DNA of 64,000 nt from Hoeflea algicola (GTDB taxonomy: Bacteria > Pseudomonadota > Alphaproteobacteria > Rhizobiales > Rhizobiaceae), in NCBI RefSeq assembly GCF_026619415.1, contig NZ_JAOVZR010000001.1, forward strand, positions 4,324,501-4,388,500, in the 5' to 3' direction. Positions within the stretch are counted from its first letter, which is position 1; each line of letters begins with the position of its first letter. Positions 48,951 through 57,254 of this stretch are shown one piece after another. The translations under genes were made by a program, and so were the position numbers. The notes under the pieces are model-generated. The model had not been told where the DNA came from. It ran no database searches and was given only the letters and a program-made list of their open reading frames with translations.

Positions 48951-49945
48951 TGCAACCCCTCCCGTCCATCCCGGGCGAAGCGGTGACACGCGACTAGATG
49001 ATCCGGACCCGCTTCCGTCCAATCCGGGCAACTGACCTCGCAAACCCCGTCAACGACCACCGGGCACCTGCTGCGAAACGGCGCGCCTTCGCCAATGCTG
49101 CCGGGTTTCGGTGATTGTCCCGGAATCGGGCGCAGTGGATTGTCGCGACTGGATTTCAGTGTTGGCGCTGAGCGCAACAAGCCCCGCGTATAGGGATGGC
49201 AAGGATCATCGAGCACATCACGTACCTTGCCTGTTTCCACAGAATGGCCCGCATACATGACCATGAGTTTGTCGCCGATTTCGGCAGCAAGCCCGAGATC
49301 ATGGGTCACAAAGATCAGGGCCAGATCCAGATCGCGCTGCAAATCCTTGAGCAGTTTCACAATTTGCGCCTGGATGGAAACATCCAGATTGGTTGTGGCC
49401 TCATCGGCGATGATCAGTTTGGGGCTGCAGGAGAGCGCCAACGCAATGGCGACACGCTGACGCAAACCGCCAGACAATTCGGCCGGATAGCTTTTCATGC
49501 GATGCTCGGCATCGGGAAACCCTGCCATGCCCAACACTTCAATTGTTCTGGCGCGCGCCTCGGAACGGGTACAGCGGCGATGATCTCTGATCGTATCGCT
49601 GATCTGATGTTCGACGGTAATCAACGGGTTCAGCGCCGCAGTAGGGTCCTGGAAAATCATGGCGATCTCGGCTCCCCTGATCGCGCGCCAATCCTTGGAT
49701 TCCAAGGTCAGCAGGTCACGCCCAAGCCAGTCGATGCGCGTTCCCGCGACTTTCGCTTGGTCAGGCACAATGCCCAGTAACGTTCTGCAAATCATCGACT
49801 TGCCCGATCCGGATTCCCCGGCGATGACAAGGCATTCTCCGGCGTTCAACCCAAACGAGACCTGTTTGACCACGCATAACGGGCCGTCGTTGCCCGGAAA
49901 GCTGACGGAGACATTTTCGACAGAAAGAACCTGTTCGCCGCTCAT
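48947..49945 (-). CDS. Dpp/Opp-type ABC transporter 2, ATP-binding protein D
   Basis: The 332-residue ATPase has Walker A GESGSGKS, LSGGLRQRVAIALALSCSPK, Walker B LIIADEATTNLDVS (Ala-Thr after the Glu) and the C-terminal domain with FRSRCPVVVDGVC. Its start overlaps the permease stop, and its end overlaps the next ATPase gene. Confidence 0.92.
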   Translation of the reverse strand: MSGEQVLSVENVSVSFPGNDGPLCVVKQVSFGLNAGECLVIAGESGSGKSMICRTLLGIVPDQAKVAGTRIDWLGRDLLTLESKDWRAIRGAEIAMIFQDPTAALNPLITVEHQISDTIRDHRRCTRSEARARTIEVLGMAGFPDAEHRMKSYPAELSGGLRQRVAIALALSCSPKLIIADEATTNLDVSIQAQIVKLLKDLQRDLDLALIFVTHDLGLAAEIGDKLMVMYAGHSVETGKVRDVLDDPCHPYTRGLLRSAPTLKSSRDNPLRPIPGQSPKPGSIGEGAPFRSRCPVVVDGVCEVSCPDWTEAGPDHLVACHRFARDGREGLQ

Positions 49946-50823
49946 TATTCGTCTCCTTCGCGCAGTCGTGCAGCGTCTGTCCGCGCCTGAAGGCCGTCAC
50001 CGATCAACACCAGGCTTAATGACGTTACAACGATGGCCAGTCCGGGAAGCGATGTCAGCCACCAGGCGCTTGTGATGTAATTTTTTCCATCGAGCATGAT
50101 GCCGCCCCAGGACGGCGTCGGTGGTTGCACACCCATCCCCAGAAACGACAGCGTCGCTTCAAACACAATCATGGCGGCCATTTGCATGGCGGCCAGCACC
50201 ATCAGGCTGGGGAGGACGGAAGGAAACACATGAAAAGCGGCAATGCGCAGCTTTGACGCGCCAATGACTTCGGCCGCCTTGACATAATCCTTGCCCCGTT
50301 CCTGCAGCGCGATCGACCGTACAACACGTGCAGCACCCGCCCAGGCAGCAAGCACCATCAACAAGATCAATACCGGCGTCGATGGGCGCACGGCGCTGGT
50401 GATGGCGATGGCCAGAAGCACGTATGGAAAAGCCAGCTGCACATCAATCGCGCGGTCGACCACCGGCCGTACGAACCGGTGCCCGAACGCGCCCAGCATG
50501 CCCATCACCGTGCCCAGCGTCAGCGATCCCACCATGCCCGCACTGGCCACAAGCAGTGAAACCTGACCACCGAACAGCACACGCGCCAATACGTCCCGGC
50601 CGATGGCATCGGTGCCAAACCAGTGGTCCAGGCTCGGTGACAACTTCACCGATGAAAGGTCGACGGCGGTGGGGCCAGATGGCGCAAGAAGCGGCGCGGC
50701 AATGGCCGAAACCACCATGACAGTCAGCAGCACAACGCCCGTGCTCAAGGCAATATTGGGATTGAAGCGCTTCGCCCATCCAGCCCGGTTCGCCGGTTGA
50801 GGAGTGGAACTGCTCGCAGCCAT
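49945..50823 (-). CDS. Dpp/Opp-type ABC transporter 2, permease C
   Basis: The 292-residue DppC-like permease begins MAASSSTPQPANRAGWAKRF, followed by a first helix and the HWFGTDAIGRDVLARVLFGG motif. The EAA-type loop is YVKAAEVIGASKLRIAAFHV and the family ATLSFLGMGVQPPTPSWGGI follows. I chose ATG 50823, two bases after the deacetylase stop; longer open frames run into that gene. Confidence 0.9.
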   Translation of the reverse strand: MAASSSTPQPANRAGWAKRFNPNIALSTGVVLLTVMVVSAIAAPLLAPSGPTAVDLSSVKLSPSLDHWFGTDAIGRDVLARVLFGGQVSLLVASAGMVGSLTLGTVMGMLGAFGHRFVRPVVDRAIDVQLAFPYVLLAIAITSAVRPSTPVLILLMVLAAWAGAARVVRSIALQERGKDYVKAAEVIGASKLRIAAFHVFPSVLPSLMVLAAMQMAAMIVFEATLSFLGMGVQPPTPSWGGIMLDGKNYITSAWWLTSLPGLAIVVTSLSLVLIGDGLQARTDAARLREGDE

Positions 50824-50825
50824 GG

Positions 50826-51545
50826 TCACATTCCGATGCCCGGCAACAGGCCAAATGAACCCGTTCTGGGGAAGGTTTTGACCTCTCGAAAACCCTCGGC
50901 GTAGGCAACTCCGGCAGCACTGCCCCGCGACGCCGCATTTTTCTCCATCATGTCGGTGATCGAGGTATGTTCGCCAAACACGGCACGAATCCACGAATCC
51001 TGACTTTCGTGGCTCAGCAGCATCTTTCGCTTTGTCTCGATTACCGAGGAAATGTCGACATAGGCCTCTGGCTCGAACTCCAGGCCAACGGGATTGTCCA
51101 TATAGAAAAGGTGAGGGACCTTGTTGATGTGCGGCAGGCTCGTTTCGACCAGGCGCACCGATGCCGGAATCCGCGCGTCCTCAGCGACCTGACCGGAAAC
51201 CCGGTGGTCTGGATGATAGTCGGTCCGGCCATGAATGATCATCACGTCCGGGTCGGCCTGACGGATCGCATCAATGAAGCGCGTTCGGGTCGGTCGATCA
51301 TTGAACAACCATTCGTCGTCGAAATCCATCCAGATCAACTCCGCCCCGATCAAGGCGCAGGATGCAATTTGTTCCTTATGGCGGACCGCTCCAATTTCAT
51401 CGCGGCTGAGGTGCGGTGATCCGACGTTTCCGTTTGTTGCGATGGCCATGAAGACCTTGTGGCCCTGGGCAGCATAAAGCGCCAGGGTGCCTGCGCACTG
51501 CAACTCTATGTCATCAGGGTGTGCGCCTATGGCGAGAATATTCAT
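50826..51545 (-). CDS. PIG-L/LmbE-family deacetylase
   Basis: This 239-residue zinc hydrolase has the family motifs AHPDD (8-12) and HPDH (111-114) that bind the metal. PIG-L enzymes remove N-acetyl groups from GlcNAc-type sugars or act on related amides. The gene is embedded between the two permease genes of importer 2, overlapping DppB by four bases at its start, so the imported compound probably carries an N-acyl amino sugar or similar group. Confidence 0.88.
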   Translation of the reverse strand: MNILAIGAHPDDIELQCAGTLALYAAQGHKVFMAIATNGNVGSPHLSRDEIGAVRHKEQIASCALIGAELIWMDFDDEWLFNDRPTRTRFIDAIRQADPDVMIIHGRTDYHPDHRVSGQVAEDARIPASVRLVETSLPHINKVPHLFYMDNPVGLEFEPEAYVDISSVIETKRKMLLSHESQDSWIRAVFGEHTSITDMMEKNAASRGSAAGVAYAEGFREVKTFPRTGSFGLLPGIGM

Positions 51546-52468
51546 GATTGTTCCATTCGAATGCGCGGGTCGATCCGCGAGTAAAGCAGATCAATCAGCA
51601 GGTTGACGATGACGAACGTGCTTGCCGTGATTATTGTGATGCCCTGGATCAGCGGATAGTCCCGGGCGTTGAGCGCCACCAATGCAAGTTCACCGATGCC
51701 GGGGAATGCGAACACCACTTCGGCGACGATCACGCCGCCAAGCAGGTAGCCGACGTCGACACCGATAACTGTGAGCAGCGGAAGACATGCATTTTTGAGC
51801 GCATAGACGAAGGTAATGCGGCTTTGCCGCATGCCGAACGCCGTGGCGGTGAGAATGAACTCCTCCTTCAGCACTGCTTCCATCGATGAGCGCAACACGC
51901 GCAATTGCGTCGGCAGGATCGAGAGCGTCACGGCGATTGCGGGAAGCACAAGACTGAGCGGCCCGTTAAATCCTCCCGATGGCAGCCAGCGCAGACCAAC
52001 AGCGAAAATCAGTACCAGCACCGCGCCGGTCCAGAACACCGGAGCCGATTGACCAAATGCTGCGAGCGCCGAACTCAGCCAGCCCCAGAAAGATTTCGGT
52101 CTGAGTGCCGCTATACTGCCGAGTGTAACGGCAATGAACAATGACAACGCAAGTGACACGCCAGCAAGCATCAACGTCTTGGGCAATGCCTGAAGGATGA
52201 GATCCATCACCGGGGCCTGGAACCGAAAGGAATCGCCGAAGTCGCCGCGAAGCGCGTTGCCGATAAAGGAGCCCAGTTGCTCGATCAGCGGACGGTCAAT
52301 ACCGAACTCGCGCCGGTATTGTTCGATCACATCGGCGCGCGCAAATACCGGCGCTCTGATGCGCGCGGGATCACCGGCCGAGAGGCGCAATACGAGAAAA
52401 ACCGAAACCGCGATCACCGCGACGATTATGATCGACTGGAGGATTCTTCGGAAAGCATATGTGCCCAC
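51542..52468 (-). CDS. Dpp/Opp-type ABC transporter 2, permease B
   Basis: The 308-residue DppB-like permease has an N-terminal helix (SIIIVAVIAVSVFLVLRLSA), EEFILTATAFGMRQSRITFV and the C-terminal DYPLIQGITIITASTFVIVN and RIDPRIRMEQS. It follows the binding-protein gene after a very stable hairpin and overlaps the deacetylase start. Confidence 0.92.
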   Translation of the reverse strand: MGTYAFRRILQSIIIVAVIAVSVFLVLRLSAGDPARIRAPVFARADVIEQYRREFGIDRPLIEQLGSFIGNALRGDFGDSFRFQAPVMDLILQALPKTLMLAGVSLALSLFIAVTLGSIAALRPKSFWGWLSSALAAFGQSAPVFWTGAVLVLIFAVGLRWLPSGGFNGPLSLVLPAIAVTLSILPTQLRVLRSSMEAVLKEEFILTATAFGMRQSRITFVYALKNACLPLLTVIGVDVGYLLGGVIVAEVVFAFPGIGELALVALNARDYPLIQGITIITASTFVIVNLLIDLLYSRIDPRIRMEQS

Positions 52469-52490
52469 GATAGGCTCCGAGGGTTAGCGC

Positions 52491-52524
52491 GAAGAGGAGG
52501 CGGAGCGTGCTCCGCCTCCTCTTC
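52491..52524 (-). repeat. Intercistronic hairpin after binding-protein gene
   Basis: A perfect 15-bp stem GAAGAGGAGGCGGAG/CTCCGCCTCCTCTTC with a CGTG loop follows the binding-protein stop. It is the longest of the hairpins of this kind in the window. No T-run follows on the coding strand. Confidence 0.7.
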
Positions 52525-52528
52525 AAGG

Positions 52529-54097
52529 TTAGGTGGTGACAGAGGCCTTTGCCACCATCGGCTCACCGATCAGCGGTACGCGCGTGTAACCTTCAACCCG
52601 CTGGTTGACGATGAAGTACCAAACCTCGTCCGCCAGATAGAGTGTCGCCTGATTGTCCCACAAATACTGGGCAGCCGCTGTGACCGCCGCCGGACGAACA
52701 TCCGGTGTCGCAGCCCGCTGGGCGGCGTGCAATTCATTGTAGGTTTCGTCATTGTAGTGGAACACGGCCTCGCCAAGGTCGGATGTATAGAAGCCGAGCA
52801 GGAAGTCTGGATCACCGGTGAAGGTTGCCAGCGTGTTCAGGTTGATATCGTAGGTATTGTAGGAAGAACGGAATGCGCCGACTTCCAGCCTTTCGATTTC
52901 AACCTTGATACCAATTTGCTGCAGCGATGCCGCAATTATCTGATCGATTTCGATCTGATGTGGCACCAATGTCGATGTCGACATGCGGAGTGTCACCCCG
53001 TCGGGGTAAGCAGATTCGGCTAGCAGCGCCTTGGCTTTTTCCACATCGTATTCAAATTTTGGTTCAAGTGGCGTGTAGAATGGGGAGTTGGTTGGCAGGC
53101 TCGATGACGGCACCGGGTTGTAACCGCCCATGATCGATTTTGCGATGCCTTCGCGATCGATAGCATGTGCCATGGCCTGGCGCAGCTTGAGATCGCCGAG
53201 CGGGCCATTGTGCTGGTAGATCGCGACGATCTGTGCAGGTGGCGAAATATTCACGGTGTGGAATTCATCGTTACCCTGAACCCGATCAAGATCATCGGAC
53301 GACACGCGGCTGAGGATATCAACCTGACCGGACAGAAGCGCGTTGATACGGGCCTGTGCGTCTTCGATATAGCGGAACGTGACGGTCTTGATTCTCGGGG
53401 CACCGCCCCAGTAGTCCGGATTTGCCTCCAGGGTCACATCGTTGCCGGTATAGGACACGAACTTGTACGGCCCTGATCCCAATGCCCCGCTCTTGAAGTT
53501 GTCCGGCGCATCGATATTGGCCTTGGGCAAAATCTTGACGAAGCCCAAAGCGCTCAGCACAACGCCAAATGCGGTCGGCGACACCACTTCGATCGCCGTC
53601 GGCGACGTCACATTGACGGAGATGCCCGGCGTTACCACCATTGCCTGCGCCAGCGAGCCTGCGCCAAGCCGGTCGATTGAAGCCTTCACGTCCTCCGCCG
53701 TCACCGGGGTTCCGTCATGGAACTTGGCATCGCTGCGCAGTGTCAGCGCAACCACGGTGGGGCTTTTGAGTTCCCATTCGGTTGCCAGCGAGGGCTGCAG
53801 CGTGCCTGCCTCGTCGTGGGAAAGCAGGGTGTCGTGCACCAGCGAGGCGACCTGTTCATCCACCAGGCCAAAGCCAGCGGCCGGATCCCAGTAGTTGGCT
53901 GTTGGCGGCTCCGCGTTGCCAAAGGTTAAAGTGCCGGCTGGCACTCCGTCCTGCGCGAGCGCCTGCGCCGGCAATACACTCGACAGCCCGACAAGGGTCG
54001 CGCTGGATAAACCGGTTGCTGCCATGGTCTTCAAGAATGACCGCCGAGACTGCGGCAAAATTGACGACCCGAGGTCGCCCTTGCGATAATCGCTCAT
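52529..54097 (-). CDS. Dpp/Opp-type ABC transporter 2, substrate-binding protein (Tat signal)
   Basis: This 522-residue family 5 binding protein starts at ATG 54097. It has a clear twin-arginine signal, SRRSFLKTMAATGLSSATLV, with cleavage near ALA-QD, so it is probably exported folded. Family segments include DEQVASLVHDTLLSHDEAGT, FHDGTPVTAEDVKASIDRLG and LRQAMAHAIDREGIAKSIMG. It heads the second importer operon behind a promoter with an almost perfect operator palindrome. Confidence 0.9.
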   Translation of the reverse strand: MSDYRKGDLGSSILPQSRRSFLKTMAATGLSSATLVGLSSVLPAQALAQDGVPAGTLTFGNAEPPTANYWDPAAGFGLVDEQVASLVHDTLLSHDEAGTLQPSLATEWELKSPTVVALTLRSDAKFHDGTPVTAEDVKASIDRLGAGSLAQAMVVTPGISVNVTSPTAIEVVSPTAFGVVLSALGFVKILPKANIDAPDNFKSGALGSGPYKFVSYTGNDVTLEANPDYWGGAPRIKTVTFRYIEDAQARINALLSGQVDILSRVSSDDLDRVQGNDEFHTVNISPPAQIVAIYQHNGPLGDLKLRQAMAHAIDREGIAKSIMGGYNPVPSSSLPTNSPFYTPLEPKFEYDVEKAKALLAESAYPDGVTLRMSTSTLVPHQIEIDQIIAASLQQIGIKVEIERLEVGAFRSSYNTYDINLNTLATFTGDPDFLLGFYTSDLGEAVFHYNDETYNELHAAQRAATPDVRPAAVTAAAQYLWDNQATLYLADEVWYFIVNQRVEGYTRVPLIGEPMVAKASVTT

Positions 54098-54143
54098 GGT
54101 GTATCCTATCCGTGTTCGGTGCAAAATTAAGTTAGCTCACAGA

Positions 54144-54171
54144 GTAGTACATACGGTATACCGAATGTCAA
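54144..54171 (-). promoter_or_regulatory. Promoter with GTATAC operator before second importer operon
   Basis: On the minus strand TTGACA (54171-54166) and TACTAC (54149-54144) are 16 bp apart. The spacer and flanks contain CATACGGTATACCGAATG (54150-54167), symmetric at 8 of 9 base pairs. A repressor bound here would cover the promoter. It is the best member of the three-site set assigned to the FadR-type regulator at 47455. Confidence 0.7.
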
Positions 54172-54478
54172 ATTGCCGGCAAAGGGCACCGTTCATGCAT
54201 CATCACTGCCGGTCGGATGATCTCGGGCGAGGTTTTTAAGTACAGGAATGGGGATCGCTGGTTCATGGCCAGATCTTACCCGACGAGCCTGCTCGGCTTA
54301 ATTCGATTTGCTTGACAGGACCTGCGGGCGCCTCCTCTACATGGCGGACAAACAGCCTGTTTCCTACGTCACTGGGACCGTGATCGCGGTCCACGACGGT
54401 GATCACAACCCGCAATCATCGAACGCAAGATACGGAAGCTGGATAAGCCGACGCGTACCAGGTGTCGCAAGCATGTGA
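54172..54478. other. Middle of the divergent intergenic region
   Basis: About 300 bases between two divergent promoters contain no open frame I recognise. CCGTGATCGCGG and GTGATCACAAC near 54370-54410 form short symmetric patches of uncertain meaning. Confidence 0.4.
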
Positions 54479-54506
54479 TTGACAAGTAACATAATAGTAT
54501 AATACT
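54479..54506 (+). promoter_or_regulatory. Promoter with GntR-type operator, site 1
   Basis: TTGACA at 54479-54484 is followed by CATAATAGTATAAT (54490-54503), which covers the presumed -10 (TAATAC, 54500-54505). The 13-mer ATAATAGTATAAT recurs exactly, inverted, at site 2 (57163). It serves the dehydrogenase operon starting at 54550. Confidence 0.65.
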
Positions 54507-54549
54507 TACATCAATAATCCGCATTGCGCAAGAATCCAGGGAGGAAGCC

Positions 54550-55533
54550 TTGAGCAAGAACCAGCCATTGCCTTATGTCGTCGTCACCGATTACACGTTT
54601 CCGACCCTCGCCAGGGAAGAAGCCGCAGCGGCCAGCGGCAAGGCCCGGTTCGCCGCCTTCCAGTGCGCCAGTGAAACCGAGGTTATCGATGCGGTCGCTG
54701 GGGCCACGGTGGTGGCTGTGCAGTTTGCGCCGCTGAGCGCGAAAGCCATCGCCGGGCTGGCGCCGGGGGCGCGCATCATTCGTTATGGCGTCGGATACGA
54801 CAATATCGACATCGCCTCGGCCCTCCGGAACAATCACCCGGTCGCCTATGTTCCCGATTATTGCACCGATGAAGTTGCCGACCACACGGCAACGCTGATC
54901 CTTGCGCGGCTGCGCAAGGTTGCGGATCTCGACCGAAGTGTGCGGGCTGGCGAGTGGAGCGCGGTCGCTCGTGCCCGGCCGATGCCGGCGTTCTCGCAAA
55001 CATGTATCGGTTTTCTCGGTCTTGGACGGATTGGTCGCGCCGTGCTCGAGCGCCTGAAGCCATTCGGTTTCCGATTTCTGATCCGCGACCCCGCCTTGTC
55101 CTATCAGGATGCAGCTCAACTGGGCGCCGAGCATGCATCAAATCTGGAGACCCTGCTTGCACAGGCCGACGTGCTAACCCTGCATCTGCCGTCATCTGCC
55201 GAGACCCGACACATCATTTCAAGTTCTGCGCTGGCGCAAATGAAAAACAGCGCCATCCTGATCAACACGGCACGCGGCGACCTGATCGATGAGGCAGCGC
55301 TGGCGGTGGCGTTGCAGGCTGGGACCATTGCCGCTGCGGCACTTGATGTGTTTCAGGCCGAACCATTGGCGGCCGACCACCCGTTCCGCGGCTTGGAAAA
55401 CCTTACCCTCACGCCGCATGCGGCATGGTACTCGGATTCGGCGATTGACAAGTTGCAGTCCTGTGTAGCCGATGAAATCGCCCGCGGCCTGGCAGGCAGG
55501 GAACCGCGCTGTCCTGTACCTGCCAGCGGATAG
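54550..55533 (+). CDS. D-isomer-specific 2-hydroxyacid dehydrogenase
   Basis: The 327-residue NAD(P)-dependent enzyme has the nucleotide motif GFLGLGRIG (154-162) and the catalytic triad R242 (INTARGD), E271 (FQAEP) and H290 (LTPHAA). CVADE and YVPDYCTDEVADHTATLI recall the C-terminal-binding-protein/phosphoglycerate dehydrogenase branch. TTG 54550 has GGAGG at 54540-54544. It is the first gene of an operon with two SDR proteins, under operator site 1. It presumably oxidises or reduces a 2-hydroxyacid in the same pathway. Confidence 0.88.
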   Translation: MSKNQPLPYVVVTDYTFPTLAREEAAAASGKARFAAFQCASETEVIDAVAGATVVAVQFAPLSAKAIAGLAPGARIIRYGVGYDNIDIASALRNNHPVAYVPDYCTDEVADHTATLILARLRKVADLDRSVRAGEWSAVARARPMPAFSQTCIGFLGLGRIGRAVLERLKPFGFRFLIRDPALSYQDAAQLGAEHASNLETLLAQADVLTLHLPSSAETRHIISSSALAQMKNSAILINTARGDLIDEAALAVALQAGTIAAAALDVFQAEPLAADHPFRGLENLTLTPHAAWYSDSAIDKLQSCVADEIARGLAGREPRCPVPASG

Positions 55534-55572
55534 TGCGTGGGTGAGGGAAACGGCCATGGAAAGGGCACAGCC

Positions 55573-56364
55573 ATGCAATGCGACTTGACCGGCAGAGTGG
55601 CGATCGTAACCGGTGGTGGCGGCGCGATCGGCGCGGCCATCGCCCGGCGTCTGGCGGCCAATGGCGCGCGTCTTGTAATCGCCGATATCGATGAGGAAGC
55701 CGCCCGGGGTGTGGCAGCCGAACTACCCGATGCAATTGCGGTTGCGACCGATATCACCGATCATGCTTCCGTCGCCAATGCGCTTGCGGCGACCATGGAT
55801 GCCTTCGGGAGACTGGATATTCTCGTCAACAATGCTGGCGTCAACAGTGTCAAACATCGGGTAACGCTGGACGACTATCCTGCCGACGAATGGAGCCGGA
55901 TCATCGGCATTGATCTTGACGGGTTGTTCCGGATGACCGGACCGGCGGTCGACCTGCTGGGCCGCAACAGCAGCGGCGGACGTATCATCAATATCGGTTC
56001 CGTTGTTGGTGTCGCGGCGATGCGCCTGCAGGCGCCGTTCGCCGCAGCCAAGGCCGCCGTGGCGCATTTGACTCGGGTAATGGCGCTGGAATTCGGGCCG
56101 CGCGGAATTGTGACCAACGCGATCGCCCCGGGGTCGATCGCCTCGGCGGTGACCCGGCAGCTTTTCTACGACGACGACGGTTCGTTCGTGGAAAAAGCGA
56201 AGGAATTCATGACCCATATTCCATCAGGCCGTCCGGGTCAGCCCGAAGAGATCGGCGAAGTGGCCCTGTTTCTGGCATCTGAAGAAGCGGGCTACATCAA
56301 CGGGCAGGTTCTGTGCGTCGACGGTGGCTGGACCGCCGGCTATTCCGCCATTGGTGCGTCATGA
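55573..56364 (+). CDS. SDR-family protein with Phe replacing the catalytic Tyr
   Basis: The 263-residue protein has an intact nucleotide-binding motif TGGGGAIG (13-20), NNAG (86-89), the active-site Ser (S143 in NIGSVVGVA) and Lys (K160). However, where SDR enzymes have Tyr-x-x-x-Lys it reads APFAAAK, so F156 replaces the Tyr. The C-terminus GQVLCVDGGWTAGY is normal. ATG 55573 is preferred to the in-frame GTG at 55537. Its partner gene encodes an SDR homologue that keeps a Tyr but lacks the cofactor motif, suggesting a heteromeric enzyme. Confidence 0.88.
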   Translation: MQCDLTGRVAIVTGGGGAIGAAIARRLAANGARLVIADIDEEAARGVAAELPDAIAVATDITDHASVANALAATMDAFGRLDILVNNAGVNSVKHRVTLDDYPADEWSRIIGIDLDGLFRMTGPAVDLLGRNSSGGRIINIGSVVGVAAMRLQAPFAAAKAAVAHLTRVMALEFGPRGIVTNAIAPGSIASAVTRQLFYDDDGSFVEKAKEFMTHIPSGRPGQPEEIGEVALFLASEEAGYINGQVLCVDGGWTAGYSAIGAS

Positions 56365-56431
56365 TCAGGGTGAACGGGCGCTGCTGGGTAGGAGATACCA
56401 TGCAACACGCAGGGAAATGTGGGAGGTCTGG

Positions 56432-57013
56432 ATGAGAATTACCCTGCCAGATGACACAAGATCGTCCGTACTGGGCGAAAGCTGCGCAGTGGCTAAGGCA
56501 ATCGGCAATGCGCTTCGCGCGCAGGGGGCGACCTCCAGCCTCAACCCCGAAGCCAGCGATATTGCCGTGGCCGTCTTGCCGCTGGACCCGGCCGCACAGG
56601 TCCCTGCTCTCACGCAGATATGCGCCCAACTGGAACGGATAGCAAAAGCAATGCATGCGCGCGGCGGCGGCCGCATCGTGGTGGTTCTCTCCGCCGCCGC
56701 GGCGGTGCCGATCCGCCATCGCCGCGAATATTCGCAGGCTATGGCTGCGGCCTATTCCTGTGTGCGGGTGCTGGCGATGGATTATGGTGCAAAAATTCAG
56801 GTCAATGCGGTCGGTGTCGGTCATGTCGCTGACGGCGATAACATCATCGGCGATCCTGCCTTCTTGCGACATGTCCCGCTGCCAAGAACTGGCACCCACG
56901 ACAACATCGTCAATACGGTTCTGTTCTTCTGCGACCCGCTCAATTCCTACACTAATGGCCAGCTTTTGTGCGTCGATGGCGGCTGGAGTGTCGGGTACGG
57001 GCGCAATTTCTGA
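56432..57013 (+). CDS. Degenerate SDR homologue, probable partner subunit
   Basis: This 193-residue protein lacks the N-terminal glycine motif (the start is LPDDTRSSVLGESCAVAKAI) but keeps the SDR middle and end: VVVLSAAAAVPIRHRREYSQ and NGQLLCVDGGWSVGYGRNF. It has S87 and Y100, but M104 where the catalytic Lys should be. ATG 56432 has GGGAGG at 56421-56426. It is too conserved at its end to be random decay. Paired SDR proteins of which one is non-catalytic are known, for example BbsC with BbsD in anaerobic toluene degradation. Confidence 0.75.
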   Translation: MRITLPDDTRSSVLGESCAVAKAIGNALRAQGATSSLNPEASDIAVAVLPLDPAAQVPALTQICAQLERIAKAMHARGGGRIVVVLSAAAAVPIRHRREYSQAMAAAYSCVRVLAMDYGAKIQVNAVGVGHVADGDNIIGDPAFLRHVPLPRTGTHDNIVNTVLFFCDPLNSYTNGQLLCVDGGWSVGYGRNF

Positions 57014-57150
57014 CCCGGCCTGCCACCTAGCCTGGGCCAATTGCTGTGTAGTGAGCCCGCGCGAAACCCCATGTGAAATACTGTTGGGCCTGGACGTGCG
57101 GTGCGCGATGGCGCGGCACGATACCGTGCTCGCTTCCCCATTCGCATAAG

Positions 57151-57178
57151 TCGACACTAGACATTATACTATTATACT
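57151..57178 (+). promoter_or_regulatory. Promoter with GntR-type operator, site 2
   Basis: TCGACA (57151-57156) and TATACT (57173-57178) are 16 bp apart. The operator ATTATACTATTATA (57163-57176, reverse complement TATAATAGTATAAT) covers most of the spacer and -10. It serves the E1-lipoyl gene. Confidence 0.65.
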
Positions 57179-57254
57179 TATATGAAATTCACTAGGCTAA
57201 GGGCGAGCGTGTGGGGTTTGCCCACGCTTCGGTTTTCAGGTGGAGGATGTAAAA

